The notes under the pieces: model-generated | The model's database searches: none | Told to the model about the DNA's origin: nothing | The model's input: only the letters and a program-made list of their open reading frames with translations | Assembly: GCA_016201265.1 (NCBI GenBank) | Contig: JACQDD010000187.1 | Coordinates: 1-39,049 of the forward strand | DNA from: Terriglobales bacterium | Lineage (GTDB): Bacteria > Acidobacteriota > Terriglobia > Terriglobales > Acidobacteriaceae | Direction: 5' to 3' | Length of the DNA: 39,049 nt | Part shown: positions 7,827-15,153 of the stretch, in pieces | Numbering within the stretch: the stretch's first letter is position 1 | How the letters are laid out: each line of letters opens with the position of its first letter | Made by a program: the position numbers and the translations under genes

Positions 7827-8489
7827 CTATTCCTGCGAGCTGGATTCCGCTTCAGACGCGCCATGCCGCCGGAGCAACTGCGGCAGGTTCTGCGAGAAGG
7901 CGGAGCGCGGCAATACCATGTCGCAGCCCACTTCATGCGCTTTCTGCTTCAGGTCGCCCTGCACGTGGGAGAGGAAGCCGATGATGGAAGTTCCCTTCTT
8001 TAGCTTGCTCTTCAGCTTCGGGATCAGGGTCAACGGTTTGGCGTTGGCGTTGTTCAAGTCAAAGATGATGAGAGAAGGCTTCTCTTCACCGTTACTGGTG
8101 AGGCGGTCGCTCAGATCCTTTTCGTTTTTCACGAATTCGACCTTCACGTTCATTTTGCGGCCGGTTTCCTGGATCTTGGCCATGAAGAACAGGTCTTCGA
8201 CAAAGGCGAAGATACGGGACGCAGCATCCTCCTGCTGCGCAGGAAGAGGCTCGGGCTCCAAAGGAGCATAGGACGGGCCGAAGCCGGCGCGGCGTGCTCC
8301 TCCCTTGTTGCCGTTGTCGCCGCCCATGTTGGCGCGGTAGGCGTGATCCATGGGCGCGGTGTAGATGCCCTGGTGCTGCTGGCGGTCGCGGCCCATGGGG
8401 CCTCCGGCGCCTGGCCTGGGCGGACGCCGTCCCCGGCGCCGTTTGTGTCTCCCTCCGCCTCCGGAGGGATGTCGCGGTCCTGCATTCAT
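7827..8489 (-). CDS. Degenerate receiver-domain protein with RG-rich tail
   Basis: A 220-residue protein. Residues 1-80 are disordered and rich in Gly, Arg, Pro and His (GGGGRHKRRRGRRPPRP). Residues about 90-208 look like a response-regulator receiver fold: RIFAFVEDLFFM, PSLIIFDLN with Asp144 in the phospho-acceptor place, SIIGFLSHV with Ser174 in the Thr/Ser place, and MVLPRSAF with Arg196 where a Lys is usual. The acidic pair after beta-1 is also poor. It is therefore probably a pseudo-receiver. The basic tail suggests nucleic-acid binding, but that is inference. No sensor kinase is nearby. Confidence 0.6.
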   Translation of the reverse strand: MNAGPRHPSGGGGRHKRRRGRRPPRPGAGGPMGRDRQQHQGIYTAPMDHAYRANMGGDNGNKGGARRAGFGPSYAPLEPEPLPAQQEDAASRIFAFVEDLFFMAKIQETGRKMNVKVEFVKNEKDLSDRLTSNGEEKPSLIIFDLNNANAKPLTLIPKLKSKLKKGTSIIGFLSHVQGDLKQKAHEVGCDMVLPRSAFSQNLPQLLRRHGASEAESSSQE

Positions 8490-8504
8490 ATTTTTCTCTT
8501 GTTT

Positions 8505-8523
8505 AACCCTGGCCTGGTTACCA
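8505..8523. repeat. Short hairpin in leader region
   Basis: GGCCTGG and CCAGGCC flank a TTA loop about 20 nt upstream of the receiver-like gene, so the hairpin would lie in its 5' leader. In the rest of the gap (8524-8800) I see no gene or clear promoter. Confidence 0.5.
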
Positions 8524-8800
8524 GGCCTGATTGTTTCGTCTTCCCCGCGGTAACGGCACGCTGTTGGCGCAGGTCACTGCGCGTTGACTACCGGCAGAGC
8601 ACACTCAAAGCCGCTGGATTATCGAGAACGATGTTCAAACCGTCTTGGCGCCTTGGAGTTGAATGCGCGAAGGGCCAGCCTGGAAGCGTGGCCGTTGGGA
8701 ACATCTTGATGTTACCCATGAAAGCATCGGCAGCGCAAGGGGGTAGTGTCTATAGTTTTGCACACCCAGGCGTTACCAAAGTGGTCCGCAGAGTCCCCGT

Positions 8801-10171
8801 TCACTGGGCAAAGGTATTCTCAGAGCCCGCTTCGGCACTCGGCGACTGGAGGGCTGGCGCTTCCGTCCTGCGCCGGAACCACATCCAGTAGATCGGACCA
8901 CCCAGCGCGACGATGGCGAGTCCCTTAGCGGCATCCCAAGGCGTGGCGACGATCACGTTGACAACTAGCGCGAGCGCGGAGGCCACAAACACCGCCGGCG
9001 TCCAGGGATATCCCGGCACGCGGAAGGGCCGGTCAGCCTGCGGTTCACGGCGCCGCAGCGGGAAGATGCTGGCGCCGCCGAGACCGTAAAAGATCCACGC
9101 GACGAACATGGCGTAGCCAATGAGTTTCTGGAAGCTTCCCATCAGCGACAACACTGCCGACCAAACGCCCAGCGCGATGATCGCGGTGGCCGGAGTGCGG
9201 AAGCGGGGATGCACCTCGGCTAGTTTCCTGAAGAACAGCCCGTCGCACGCCATCGCATAGAAAACGCGGGGCGCGGTCAGCACCACGCTGTTCATTGCGC
9301 TGAAGACCGAGATCAGGATGGTCAGTGCCACCAGTTTGGCAGCCCACGGTCCGACGGTCGCTTTCATGGACGCGGCCGCGATGACATCGGAACTCGCGGC
9401 AACCTGCGGGCCGAGCGCGACCCGGTATCCGAAATCGGCGACCACGTACAGGACGGTGAGGAACAGCGTGGCCCAGAAGAGGGCGCGGGGAAAATCGCGG
9501 CGCGGATTCACGGCCTCTCCGGCGCTATAGGTGGCGAATTGCCATCCTTCGTAGGCCCAGAGCGCAGTCACCATCGCCAGGCCAAAACCGGAGAGGACGC
9601 CGCTGGTCTCGCGCGGCCACCAGGAAGAAGAGATCTCGGCACTGTGCCGGCCCAGCATCAGCAGGACGGCGGTGATCCCAACCAGCAGCAGGACTTTGAT
9701 CAAGGTTGTCCAGTTCTGCAGATCGGAGCTTTTGCGCGTTCCCAGGACATTGACGACGGTGACGGCAGCGATGGAAGCGAGCGCGACTACCTTCGAGGCT
9801 GCCGGACCCAGGGGGACCACCGTTCCGAGATACGTGCTGAAGGCGACGGCGAGCGCAGACACGGCGCCGCTGGAGATCGCGAGGAACATGCTCCAGCCGT
9901 AGAGGAAGGCGGGCAGGCGCCCGAAGCCGTCGCGGACATAGACGTAAATGCCGCCCGCGGAAGGCTTCATGGTCGCGAGTTCGCCATAAGTCAGGGCGCC
10001 GAGCAACGCGAGCACACCTCCGCCGAGCCACACCAGCGTGGCCAGTCCGGTCGAGCCGTGGACCTGACGCAGCACTTGTGCCGGAACCAGAAAAATGCCC
10101 GAGCCAATCACGGCGCCCACGATGAGCAGAGCCAGGTCACGCAGGCGAAGGGTCCGGAGAAGTTGGGTCAT
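8801..10171 (-). CDS. APC-family amino acid permease
   Basis: A 456-residue inner-membrane protein with about 12 hydrophobic segments. The first has RDLALLIVGAVIGSGIFLVPAQVL, the GSGIF signature of amino acid/polyamine/organocation transporters. GALTYGELATMKPSAGGIYVY follows, and FATYSAGEAVNPRRDFPRAL matches the conserved region after the sixth segment. It most resembles the LAT/YfnA-like bacterial members. The open frame continues upstream to 10300, but I choose ATG 10171 because the family begins just before that first segment. The substrate is unknown. It diverges from the EAL-HDOD gene. Confidence 0.88.
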   Translation of the reverse strand: MTQLLRTLRLRDLALLIVGAVIGSGIFLVPAQVLRQVHGSTGLATLVWLGGGVLALLGALTYGELATMKPSAGGIYVYVRDGFGRLPAFLYGWSMFLAISSGAVSALAVAFSTYLGTVVPLGPAASKVVALASIAAVTVVNVLGTRKSSDLQNWTTLIKVLLLVGITAVLLMLGRHSAEISSSWWPRETSGVLSGFGLAMVTALWAYEGWQFATYSAGEAVNPRRDFPRALFWATLFLTVLYVVADFGYRVALGPQVAASSDVIAAASMKATVGPWAAKLVALTILISVFSAMNSVVLTAPRVFYAMACDGLFFRKLAEVHPRFRTPATAIIALGVWSAVLSLMGSFQKLIGYAMFVAWIFYGLGGASIFPLRRREPQADRPFRVPGYPWTPAVFVASALALVVNVIVATPWDAAKGLAIVALGGPIYWMWFRRRTEAPALQSPSAEAGSENTFAQ

Positions 10172-10331
10172 GGGAAGAAGAACGATGGGCGGATGATATG
10201 CGACTCGGCGGCCGAGCGCAACGCGCGCGACGTAAAACAGGACCCGGCACGCCCTAAAGCCTTTCACTCCAAACAATAGGAGTAACTGGCCCGGCCTCAA
10301 GTTCTAGCGCGGCTGCGCCGATGTAGGAAGG

Positions 10332-11588
10332 GTGAATCCAGTTTCGTCCGAGGACCGAACCCCGGGAGCCAATCCTCTGGCGGTTCCAGGGCAGCGTTTT
10401 GTTGCTCGTCAGCCCATTTTCGATCGGATGCAGAACGTGTTTGGATACGAACTTCTGTTCCGCAATGGGCTGGAGGATTATTTTCATGCGGATCCCGAAT
10501 TCGCGTCGCGCAGCACGCTGGACAGTTCGCTGTTGTTCGGTTTGAACACGCTCTGCGATGGCCGCCGCGCCTTTTTGAATTGCACGCGGGAGGTGCTGCT
10601 CAAAGACCTGGTCACCTTGCTGCCCGCCAATCAAACCGTGGTGGAGATTCTGGAAACGGTGGAACCGGGAGATCGGGTCATCGCTGCCTGTAAGCGGCTG
10701 AAAGAGGCCGGGTACCTGATCGCGCTGGATGACTTCGCCCCGAATGATCCCCGATCTACTCTCTGCGATTTTGCCGACATCCTGAAGATCGACTTCCGGG
10801 CCACCAAGCCCGAGGAGCGAGCCGGCTTGATGCGCCGGTTTGGAACGGCGAAGCGCCGGATGCTGGCTGAAAAACTGGAGACGCCCCAGGAGTTCCGGCA
10901 GGCCCGCGACATGGGGTTCGTGCTCTTTCAGGGCTACTTTTTCCGCCGGCCGGAAGTGATGATGGCGCGGGAAGTCCCCGCGAGCAAGCTGCACTACCTG
11001 CGGCTCCTGGAGATGGTTTGCCGCGCCGAACTGGACCTGCGCGAACTGGAGCGGGCAATCAAACAGGAAGCCTCGATCTGTTATCGCCTGCTGCGCTATT
11101 TGAACTCGCCGCTTTTTGGATTCTCACTCGAGATCAAGTCGATCCGCCACGCCATGGCAATTCTGGGCGAGCGCGAATTGCGGCGCTGGATCCGGCTGGT
11201 GGTCACCGTGGGTGCGGCCGAGCAGAAGTGCAGCGAGCTGGTGCTGACCGGGCTGGCTCGGGCGCGATTCTGTGAACTACTGTCCGCGCGGTTGCGATCG
11301 GACAGTGACTTGTTCCTGATGGGGCTGCTCTCGATTATGGACGCCATCCTGGAAGTGCGCATGGACGTGCTGCTGGAGCAGTTGCCGGTGGACAAGGAAA
11401 CCAAGGCCGCGCTCCTGGGTCAGGCCAGCCGCTTGCGTCCGCTGTATCAACTCATGCTGGCGCAGGAGTCGGGAGAGTGGGGGCAATCCTGCGAACTGGC
11501 GGAGCACATGAAGATTTCCGACGAAGAGGTCGCCGAAAAGTGGTGGCAGGCCATGCAGTGGGCGCAAAACGTGACCAGCGGAGGGTAA
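10332..11588 (+). CDS. EAL-HDOD signalling protein with degenerate EAL domain
   Basis: A 418-residue cytoplasmic protein of the YuxH type. The EAL-like domain spans residues about 22-205. The signature Glu-Ala-Leu is replaced by GYELLFRN (39-46), the DDFG site reads LDDFAPND (132-139) and the usual EGVE site reads AEKLET (179-184). QGYFFRRP (200-207) is kept. The HDOD domain spans about 210-400 (ASICYRLLRYLNSPLFGFSLEIKSIRHAMAILGE). Loss of several metal ligands suggests it binds rather than cleaves cyclic di-GMP, if it meets it at all. The start is a GTG at 10332 with AGGAAGG almost touching it. A second HDOD gene lies at 19810. Confidence 0.85.
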   Translation: MNPVSSEDRTPGANPLAVPGQRFVARQPIFDRMQNVFGYELLFRNGLEDYFHADPEFASRSTLDSSLLFGLNTLCDGRRAFLNCTREVLLKDLVTLLPANQTVVEILETVEPGDRVIAACKRLKEAGYLIALDDFAPNDPRSTLCDFADILKIDFRATKPEERAGLMRRFGTAKRRMLAEKLETPQEFRQARDMGFVLFQGYFFRRPEVMMAREVPASKLHYLRLLEMVCRAELDLRELERAIKQEASICYRLLRYLNSPLFGFSLEIKSIRHAMAILGERELRRWIRLVVTVGAAEQKCSELVLTGLARARFCELLSARLRSDSDLFLMGLLSIMDAILEVRMDVLLEQLPVDKETKAALLGQASRLRPLYQLMLAQESGEWGQSCELAEHMKISDEEVAEKWWQAMQWAQNVTSGG

Positions 11589-11593
11589 GAGAC

Positions 11594-11687
11594 GTAGTTC
11601 GGAGTTCGTAGGTCGGAGTTCGCAGCTGCAAACCCCACGGCCGAACTTTCGAGTTGCGAACTACGAACTCCGAGCTACGAACTCCGG
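11594..11687. repeat. Family F inverted repeat between convergent genes
   Basis: The left arm (11594-11631) has GTAGTTCGGAGTTCGTAG-type units. The right arm (11654-11687) has the complementary units. The repeat fills the gap between the EAL-HDOD gene and the hpf remnant, 3-6 nt from each gene end. Confidence 0.8.
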
Positions 11688-11690
11688 TTC

Positions 11691-11859
11691 TTACGGCGCT
11701 TCAATTAACTCCATCTTCCCTTCCCGGGTGCGGTGAAGAACCATCACCTTGCCTTTGGGATCGCGGAATACGAAGACATCCCGATCGCGGAAGTGCGCCT
11801 CTTTGATGGCCTCTTCCAGGGTCATCGGACGCAGGGCCACCGAGTCCTTGGCGTGCACC
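11691..11859 (-). pseudogene. hpf: Out-of-frame C-terminal domain of long HPF
   Basis: Translating this stretch on - gives RPMTLEEAIKEAHFRDRDVF, then VFRDPKGKVMVLHRTREGK, then a short end at Pro with a stop at 11691-11693. This is the dimerisation domain of long hibernation-promoting factor. It is out of frame with the start at 12328 by exactly the 44-bp duplication beside it. With one copy removed, the frame from 12328 to 11694 would be open for 197 codons, a normal long-HPF length. Confidence 0.85.
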
Positions 11860-11903
11860 CCAGGGTCATCGGACGCAGGGCCACCGAGTCCTTGGCGTGC
11901 ACC
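11816..11903. repeat. Exact 44-bp tandem duplication within hpf
   Basis: Bases 11816-11859 and 11860-11903 are identical with no spacer. As 44 is not a multiple of three, the duplication shifts the hpf frame and truncates the protein. Perfect identity points to a very recent event, or to an assembly error. Confidence 0.95.
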
Positions 11904-12328
11904 AGGTGTACTTCGGTGGTCTTCGCCACCGCGGGAAATTTGTGGACGGTGACGGAAACGGCCGTGCTCTCCGAGAGTCCGACCGCCGCCTCAACGGTTT
12001 CCTGCTCCGCCTGGCCGTTGAACTTCTTGCCTGCCTTGCGCTTCTTGCTCAGCCACTTCGTTTTGTATTTCAGGGCTTGCTTTTGCAGATGATCGAGGGC
12101 TTCGTGCACGGCGGAGAGCATGTCGGTGGCCTGCGCCAAGCCGACGATGGGTCCGTTGCGCGGGCTGATCGTGATCTCGGCTTTATGACGGTGCTTCTCG
12201 ACGGCGAGGACTACCTTGGTTTCGAACTTGTCGCCCAGGATTTTGCGGATCTTGTTAAGTCCGGCTTCAACTTCCTTGCGGATGGTGGGAGTGATTTCAT
12301 ACTGCCTGCCGGTGAATTCCACGTTCAT
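11822..12328 (-). CDS. hpf: Ribosome hibernation factor HPF, truncated
   Basis: The N-terminal domain (residues 1-100, from MNVEFTGRQYEITPTIRKEV through ISPRNG to HEALDHLQKQALKYKTK) is the RaiA/HPF fold that binds the 30S decoding centre and silences idle ribosomes. A basic linker follows. The long form should end with a dimerisation domain that joins two 70S particles into 100S. Here the frame leaves that domain after ALRPMTL and ends with about 11 unrelated residues (GCTPRTRWPCVR). Start ATG 12328 has GGAGG at good spacing; upstream codons are not conserved. The gene follows rpoN, as in many bacteria. If the frameshift is real, the product may act only as a short HPF. Confidence 0.9.
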   Translation of the reverse strand: MNVEFTGRQYEITPTIRKEVEAGLNKIRKILGDKFETKVVLAVEKHRHKAEITISPRNGPIVGLAQATDMLSAVHEALDHLQKQALKYKTKWLSKKRKAGKKFNGQAEQETVEAAVGLSESTAVSVTVHKFPAVAKTTEVHLVHAKDSVALRPMTLGCTPRTRWPCVR

Positions 12329-12370
12329 TAAGCGACCTCCACAAAAATCAGAAGGCAGAAGCAAATTCTA

Positions 12371-12464
12371 AAGTCAGAAGTAAGAAGTCAGATTGCAGAA
12401 GTAAAACTAGACCGCGGCCGCGCTCGGGTTTACTTCTGCAATCTGACTTCTTACTTCTGACTTC
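12371..12464. repeat. Family A inverted repeat at rpoN stop
   Basis: Left arm 12371-12406 and right arm 12430-12464 are GAAGTCA-type units with an innermost GATTGCA. The right arm supplies part of the rpoN stop codon (12463-12465). The loop contains GCGGCCGCGC. Confidence 0.85.
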
Positions 12465-14229
12465 ATTTTTTCACTCTCCTCTGGTGTGTACTCGGTATCT
12501 TCATGTCTTCCCGATACTTCGCAACCGTGCGGCGCGTGACCTGGATGCCCTGCGACTGGAGGATGCGGGTGATCTGCTCGTCGGTTAACGGCCGGGTGGG
12601 ATCTTCTTCCTCGATCAGTTTCTTGACGCGGCGCTTGAGTATCAGCAACGAAGTGTTGCCACCCTCGGGCCCCTGCACGCTCTCGGAGAAGAAGTAACTC
12701 AACTCGAACACACCCTGCGGCGTGTGGGCGTATTTGCTCGCCACCGCGCGGCTGACCGTGGAGGGATGGACGCCGATCTCTTCCGCCACTTCCTTGATCA
12801 TCATGGGCTTGAGCTGATCGATGCCTCGTTCGAGGAAATCCTGCTGGCGCGCGACGATCGAATAGCAGACTTTCATGATCGTCTGCTTGCGCTGCTCGAT
12901 GTTCTTGATCAACTGGATGGCCGACTTGTAGCGCTCTTTCACGTAGTTGCGGGTATCGCGGTCGTTGCCGTCGCGGCTCAAGAGGCGCTTGTAGGCCGGA
13001 TTCAGGCGCAGCGTGGGCATGTCCTCGTCGTTCATGATGACCAGCCACTCGTCGCCGTGTTTGATGAAGGCGACATCGGGCTCGATCAGGCGGGCGGGAA
13101 CTTTGTTGTATTGCAGTCCGGGGCGAGGATCGAGAGTGCGAACGTAGTCGAGCGCCGCTTGCACGGCTTCGACGGGCCGCCCAATGGCGCGGCCGATTTC
13201 TTTGAATTGCTTGAGCGTCACCGCGCGCAGGTGCTGGTCCACGACGGCCATCGCGTCCTTGACCACCTGCTCGGTGGCACCGTTGCCGTTCCGGTGCTGC
13301 TGCAACTGCACCAGATGGTAGCGAAGCTGGCACAGCAGGCATTCGCGCAAGTCGCGGCAGCCTACACCGGGCGGATCGAACTGGCGAACGATTTCCAGGG
13401 CTTCGTGCAAATCCGCCAGGTTAAAGCTGGCAGGGACAGCCGAAGCAGAAATCGCGTGCGCCGCGGGCGCCTTCGCGGCTGCGACTGGAGTCTCAGCTTG
13501 TGCGGCGACCTCGGTTACGACTGCCGGTGCCCCCTGGGGAGCTTCACACAGCAGATCGTCGGCGGCATCGTATTCCGGCGCGGCCGGAGCGGTTTCCGGT
13601 TCCAGTGGCGCAAGAGCATCAATCCCCAGCGCCTGGGCTTCGCCGACAATCTTTTGCTGCGTCTGGACGTCGGACTCGGGAGCGGCGGGCGGAGCGATCC
13701 CCAACAGCTCTTCGTCGCTGGCGATCAGGTATCCATCTTCGCTCAGGTTGCCGACGATCAACTCGACAGCGTCGTGCACCGGCGGACTCACCGAAATCGC
13801 CCCTAGCTGCCACAGCAGGTGGTCGGTCAGATTCCCAGGCTTGGACAGGAAATTCTCGAAGGAAGGCTTCTCAATCTCTTCCATCTCGCCCCGGCTGCGG
13901 TACCCGGGGTCCAGATAGTCCTGGAAGAACGAACCGAAGTCGATTTCTTCGAAGGGGTCTTTTTTCTCGAGCGCGGTGATGGGGTTCTCTTCCGTCGTGG
14001 CCTTGGCGGCTATGCGGTCGCGCTCTTCTTCCTGCCGGCCAACATCGTCCAGCAGCGGGATGGCGTCTTCCAACTCTTCGAGCACCGGGTTCTCGACCAT
14101 CTCGGCATTGATCATGTCCTTGAGCTCGAGCTTGTTGAGCGCGAGGACGGAGACCATCTGGACGAGGCCCGGCGTCAGAATCTGTCGCTGGGACAGCTTG
14201 ACACTCAGTCTGGGCTGAAGAAGAACCAT
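12463..14229 (-). CDS. rpoN: RNA polymerase sigma-54 factor
   Basis: Directs core polymerase to -24/-12 promoters that need AAA+ activators. Region I (residues 1-50) is the Gln/Leu-rich SVKLSQRQILTPGLVQMVSVLALNKLEL. An acidic region II follows. The core-binding region has NLSEDGYLIASDEELLG and ALEIVRQFDPPGVGCRDL. The HTH region has KEVAEEIGVHPSTVSRAVASKYAHTPQGVFELSYFF. The RpoN box VTRRTVAKYRE is near the C-terminus. At 588 residues it is about 100 longer than usual. The excess is an Ala/Pro/Glu-rich stretch at about residues 179-270 that splits the core-binding domain. The gene lies between lptB and hpf, the standard order. Confidence 0.96.
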   Translation of the reverse strand: MVLLQPRLSVKLSQRQILTPGLVQMVSVLALNKLELKDMINAEMVENPVLEELEDAIPLLDDVGRQEEERDRIAAKATTEENPITALEKKDPFEEIDFGSFFQDYLDPGYRSRGEMEEIEKPSFENFLSKPGNLTDHLLWQLGAISVSPPVHDAVELIVGNLSEDGYLIASDEELLGIAPPAAPESDVQTQQKIVGEAQALGIDALAPLEPETAPAAPEYDAADDLLCEAPQGAPAVVTEVAAQAETPVAAAKAPAAHAISASAVPASFNLADLHEALEIVRQFDPPGVGCRDLRECLLCQLRYHLVQLQQHRNGNGATEQVVKDAMAVVDQHLRAVTLKQFKEIGRAIGRPVEAVQAALDYVRTLDPRPGLQYNKVPARLIEPDVAFIKHGDEWLVIMNDEDMPTLRLNPAYKRLLSRDGNDRDTRNYVKERYKSAIQLIKNIEQRKQTIMKVCYSIVARQQDFLERGIDQLKPMMIKEVAEEIGVHPSTVSRAVASKYAHTPQGVFELSYFFSESVQGPEGGNTSLLILKRRVKKLIEEEDPTRPLTDEQITRILQSQGIQVTRRTVAKYREDMKIPSTHQRRVKK

Positions 14230-14266
14230 GTTTTCTCTGACTCTATTCGCGTTTCCCGGCGCCCAA

Positions 14267-14352
14267 GGTCAGAGGTCAGAGGTCAGATTGCAGAGGTTGA
14301 ACCGTGGCAGGTTTCACCTCTGCAATCTGACCTCTCACCTCTGACCTCTCTC
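14267..14352. repeat. Family A inverted repeat
   Basis: The left arm (14267-14300) has three GGTCAGA units, then TTGCAGA. The right arm (14312-14352) is the mirror image. The loop is about 12 nt. It lies between the 3' end of lptB and the 5' end of rpoN, so the two genes may not form one simple transcript. Confidence 0.88.
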
Positions 14353-14424
14353 TAACTTCTCATGCACCGAGGTATACCGAACCGGCACGAAAGGCCAGTT
14401 CGGTCACGCCTTGGTAACTCACTC

Positions 14425-15153
14425 TTAAACCAGGGAGAAACTCTCTCCCAGATACACCCGACGTACCTCCGGGTCACTTCCCAACTGCTCCGGCGTTCCG
14501 GAGCGAAAAATCCGGCCTTCGTTGATGATGTAGGCCCGATCCGTCACCGACAGCGTCTCGCGGACGTTATGGTCCGTGACCAGGATGCCGATGCCGCCCG
14601 CCCGCAGATCCGAAATGATCTTTTGCAGGTCCAGAACAGCGATCGGGTCAATGCCCGAAAACGGTTCATCCAGCAGGATGAAAGTCGGATTGATACAGAG
14701 CGAACGCGCAATCTCAACCCGGCGCCGCTCCCCGCCCGACAACGCGTACCCCCGGTTCTGCCGGAGATGCTCCAAACCTAGCTTGTCAATCAACTCCTCC
14801 GCCTTCTCCCGGCGCTCGTGCCAGGAGATAGGCTGGGCTTCCAGGACGGCCAGGATGTTCTCCTCCACCGTCAGTTTGCGAAATACCGAAGCTTCTTGAG
14901 GGAGGTAGCTGATGCCGTACTGGCGCGCCCGTATGTACATGGGAACGCCGGTAATATCCTCTTCGTCGTACAGCACCCTACCGGTATCGGGAGGAATCAG
15001 ACCAACAATCGAATAGAAGGAGGTAGTTTTTCCGGCGCCGTTCGGGCCTAGCAGGCCGACCACTTCGCCCTGCTGCACCTGAAGGCTGACTCCGTTTACT
15101 ACCCGCCGGCCACGATAGCTCTTGCCGATTTCGTCGGTGGCCAGCGTATGCAT
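14425..15153 (-). CDS. lptB: LPS export ABC transporter ATPase LptB
   Basis: A 242-residue ATPase that powers lipopolysaccharide extraction with LptF/LptG. Walker [10 protein letters not shown] is at residues 36-44, followed by the Q-loop at [18 protein letters not shown], the signature [15 protein letters not shown], Walker [17 protein letters not shown] and the switch His in [12 protein letters not shown]. The sequence is typical LptB throughout. Its ATG directly abuts the stop codon of the upstream lptC-lptA-like gene, a sign of translational coupling. lptF/lptG are not in the window. Confidence 0.97.
   Translation of the reverse strand: MHTLATDEIGKSYRGRRVVNGVSLQVQQGEVVGLLGPNGAGKTTSFYSIVGLIPPDTGRVLYDEEDITGVPMYIRARQYGISYLPQEASVFRKLTVEENILAVLEAQPISWHERREKAEELIDKLGLEHLRQNRGYALSGGERRRVEIARSLCINPTFILLDEPFSGIDPIAVLDLQKIISDLRAGGIGILVTDHNVRETLSVTDRAYIINEGRIFRSGTPEQLGSDPEVRRVYLGESFSLV

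Noticed and set aside
10172-10300. N-terminal extension of the APC permease
   Set aside because: It is not like family N-termini; ATG 10171 sits directly before the first conserved segment.
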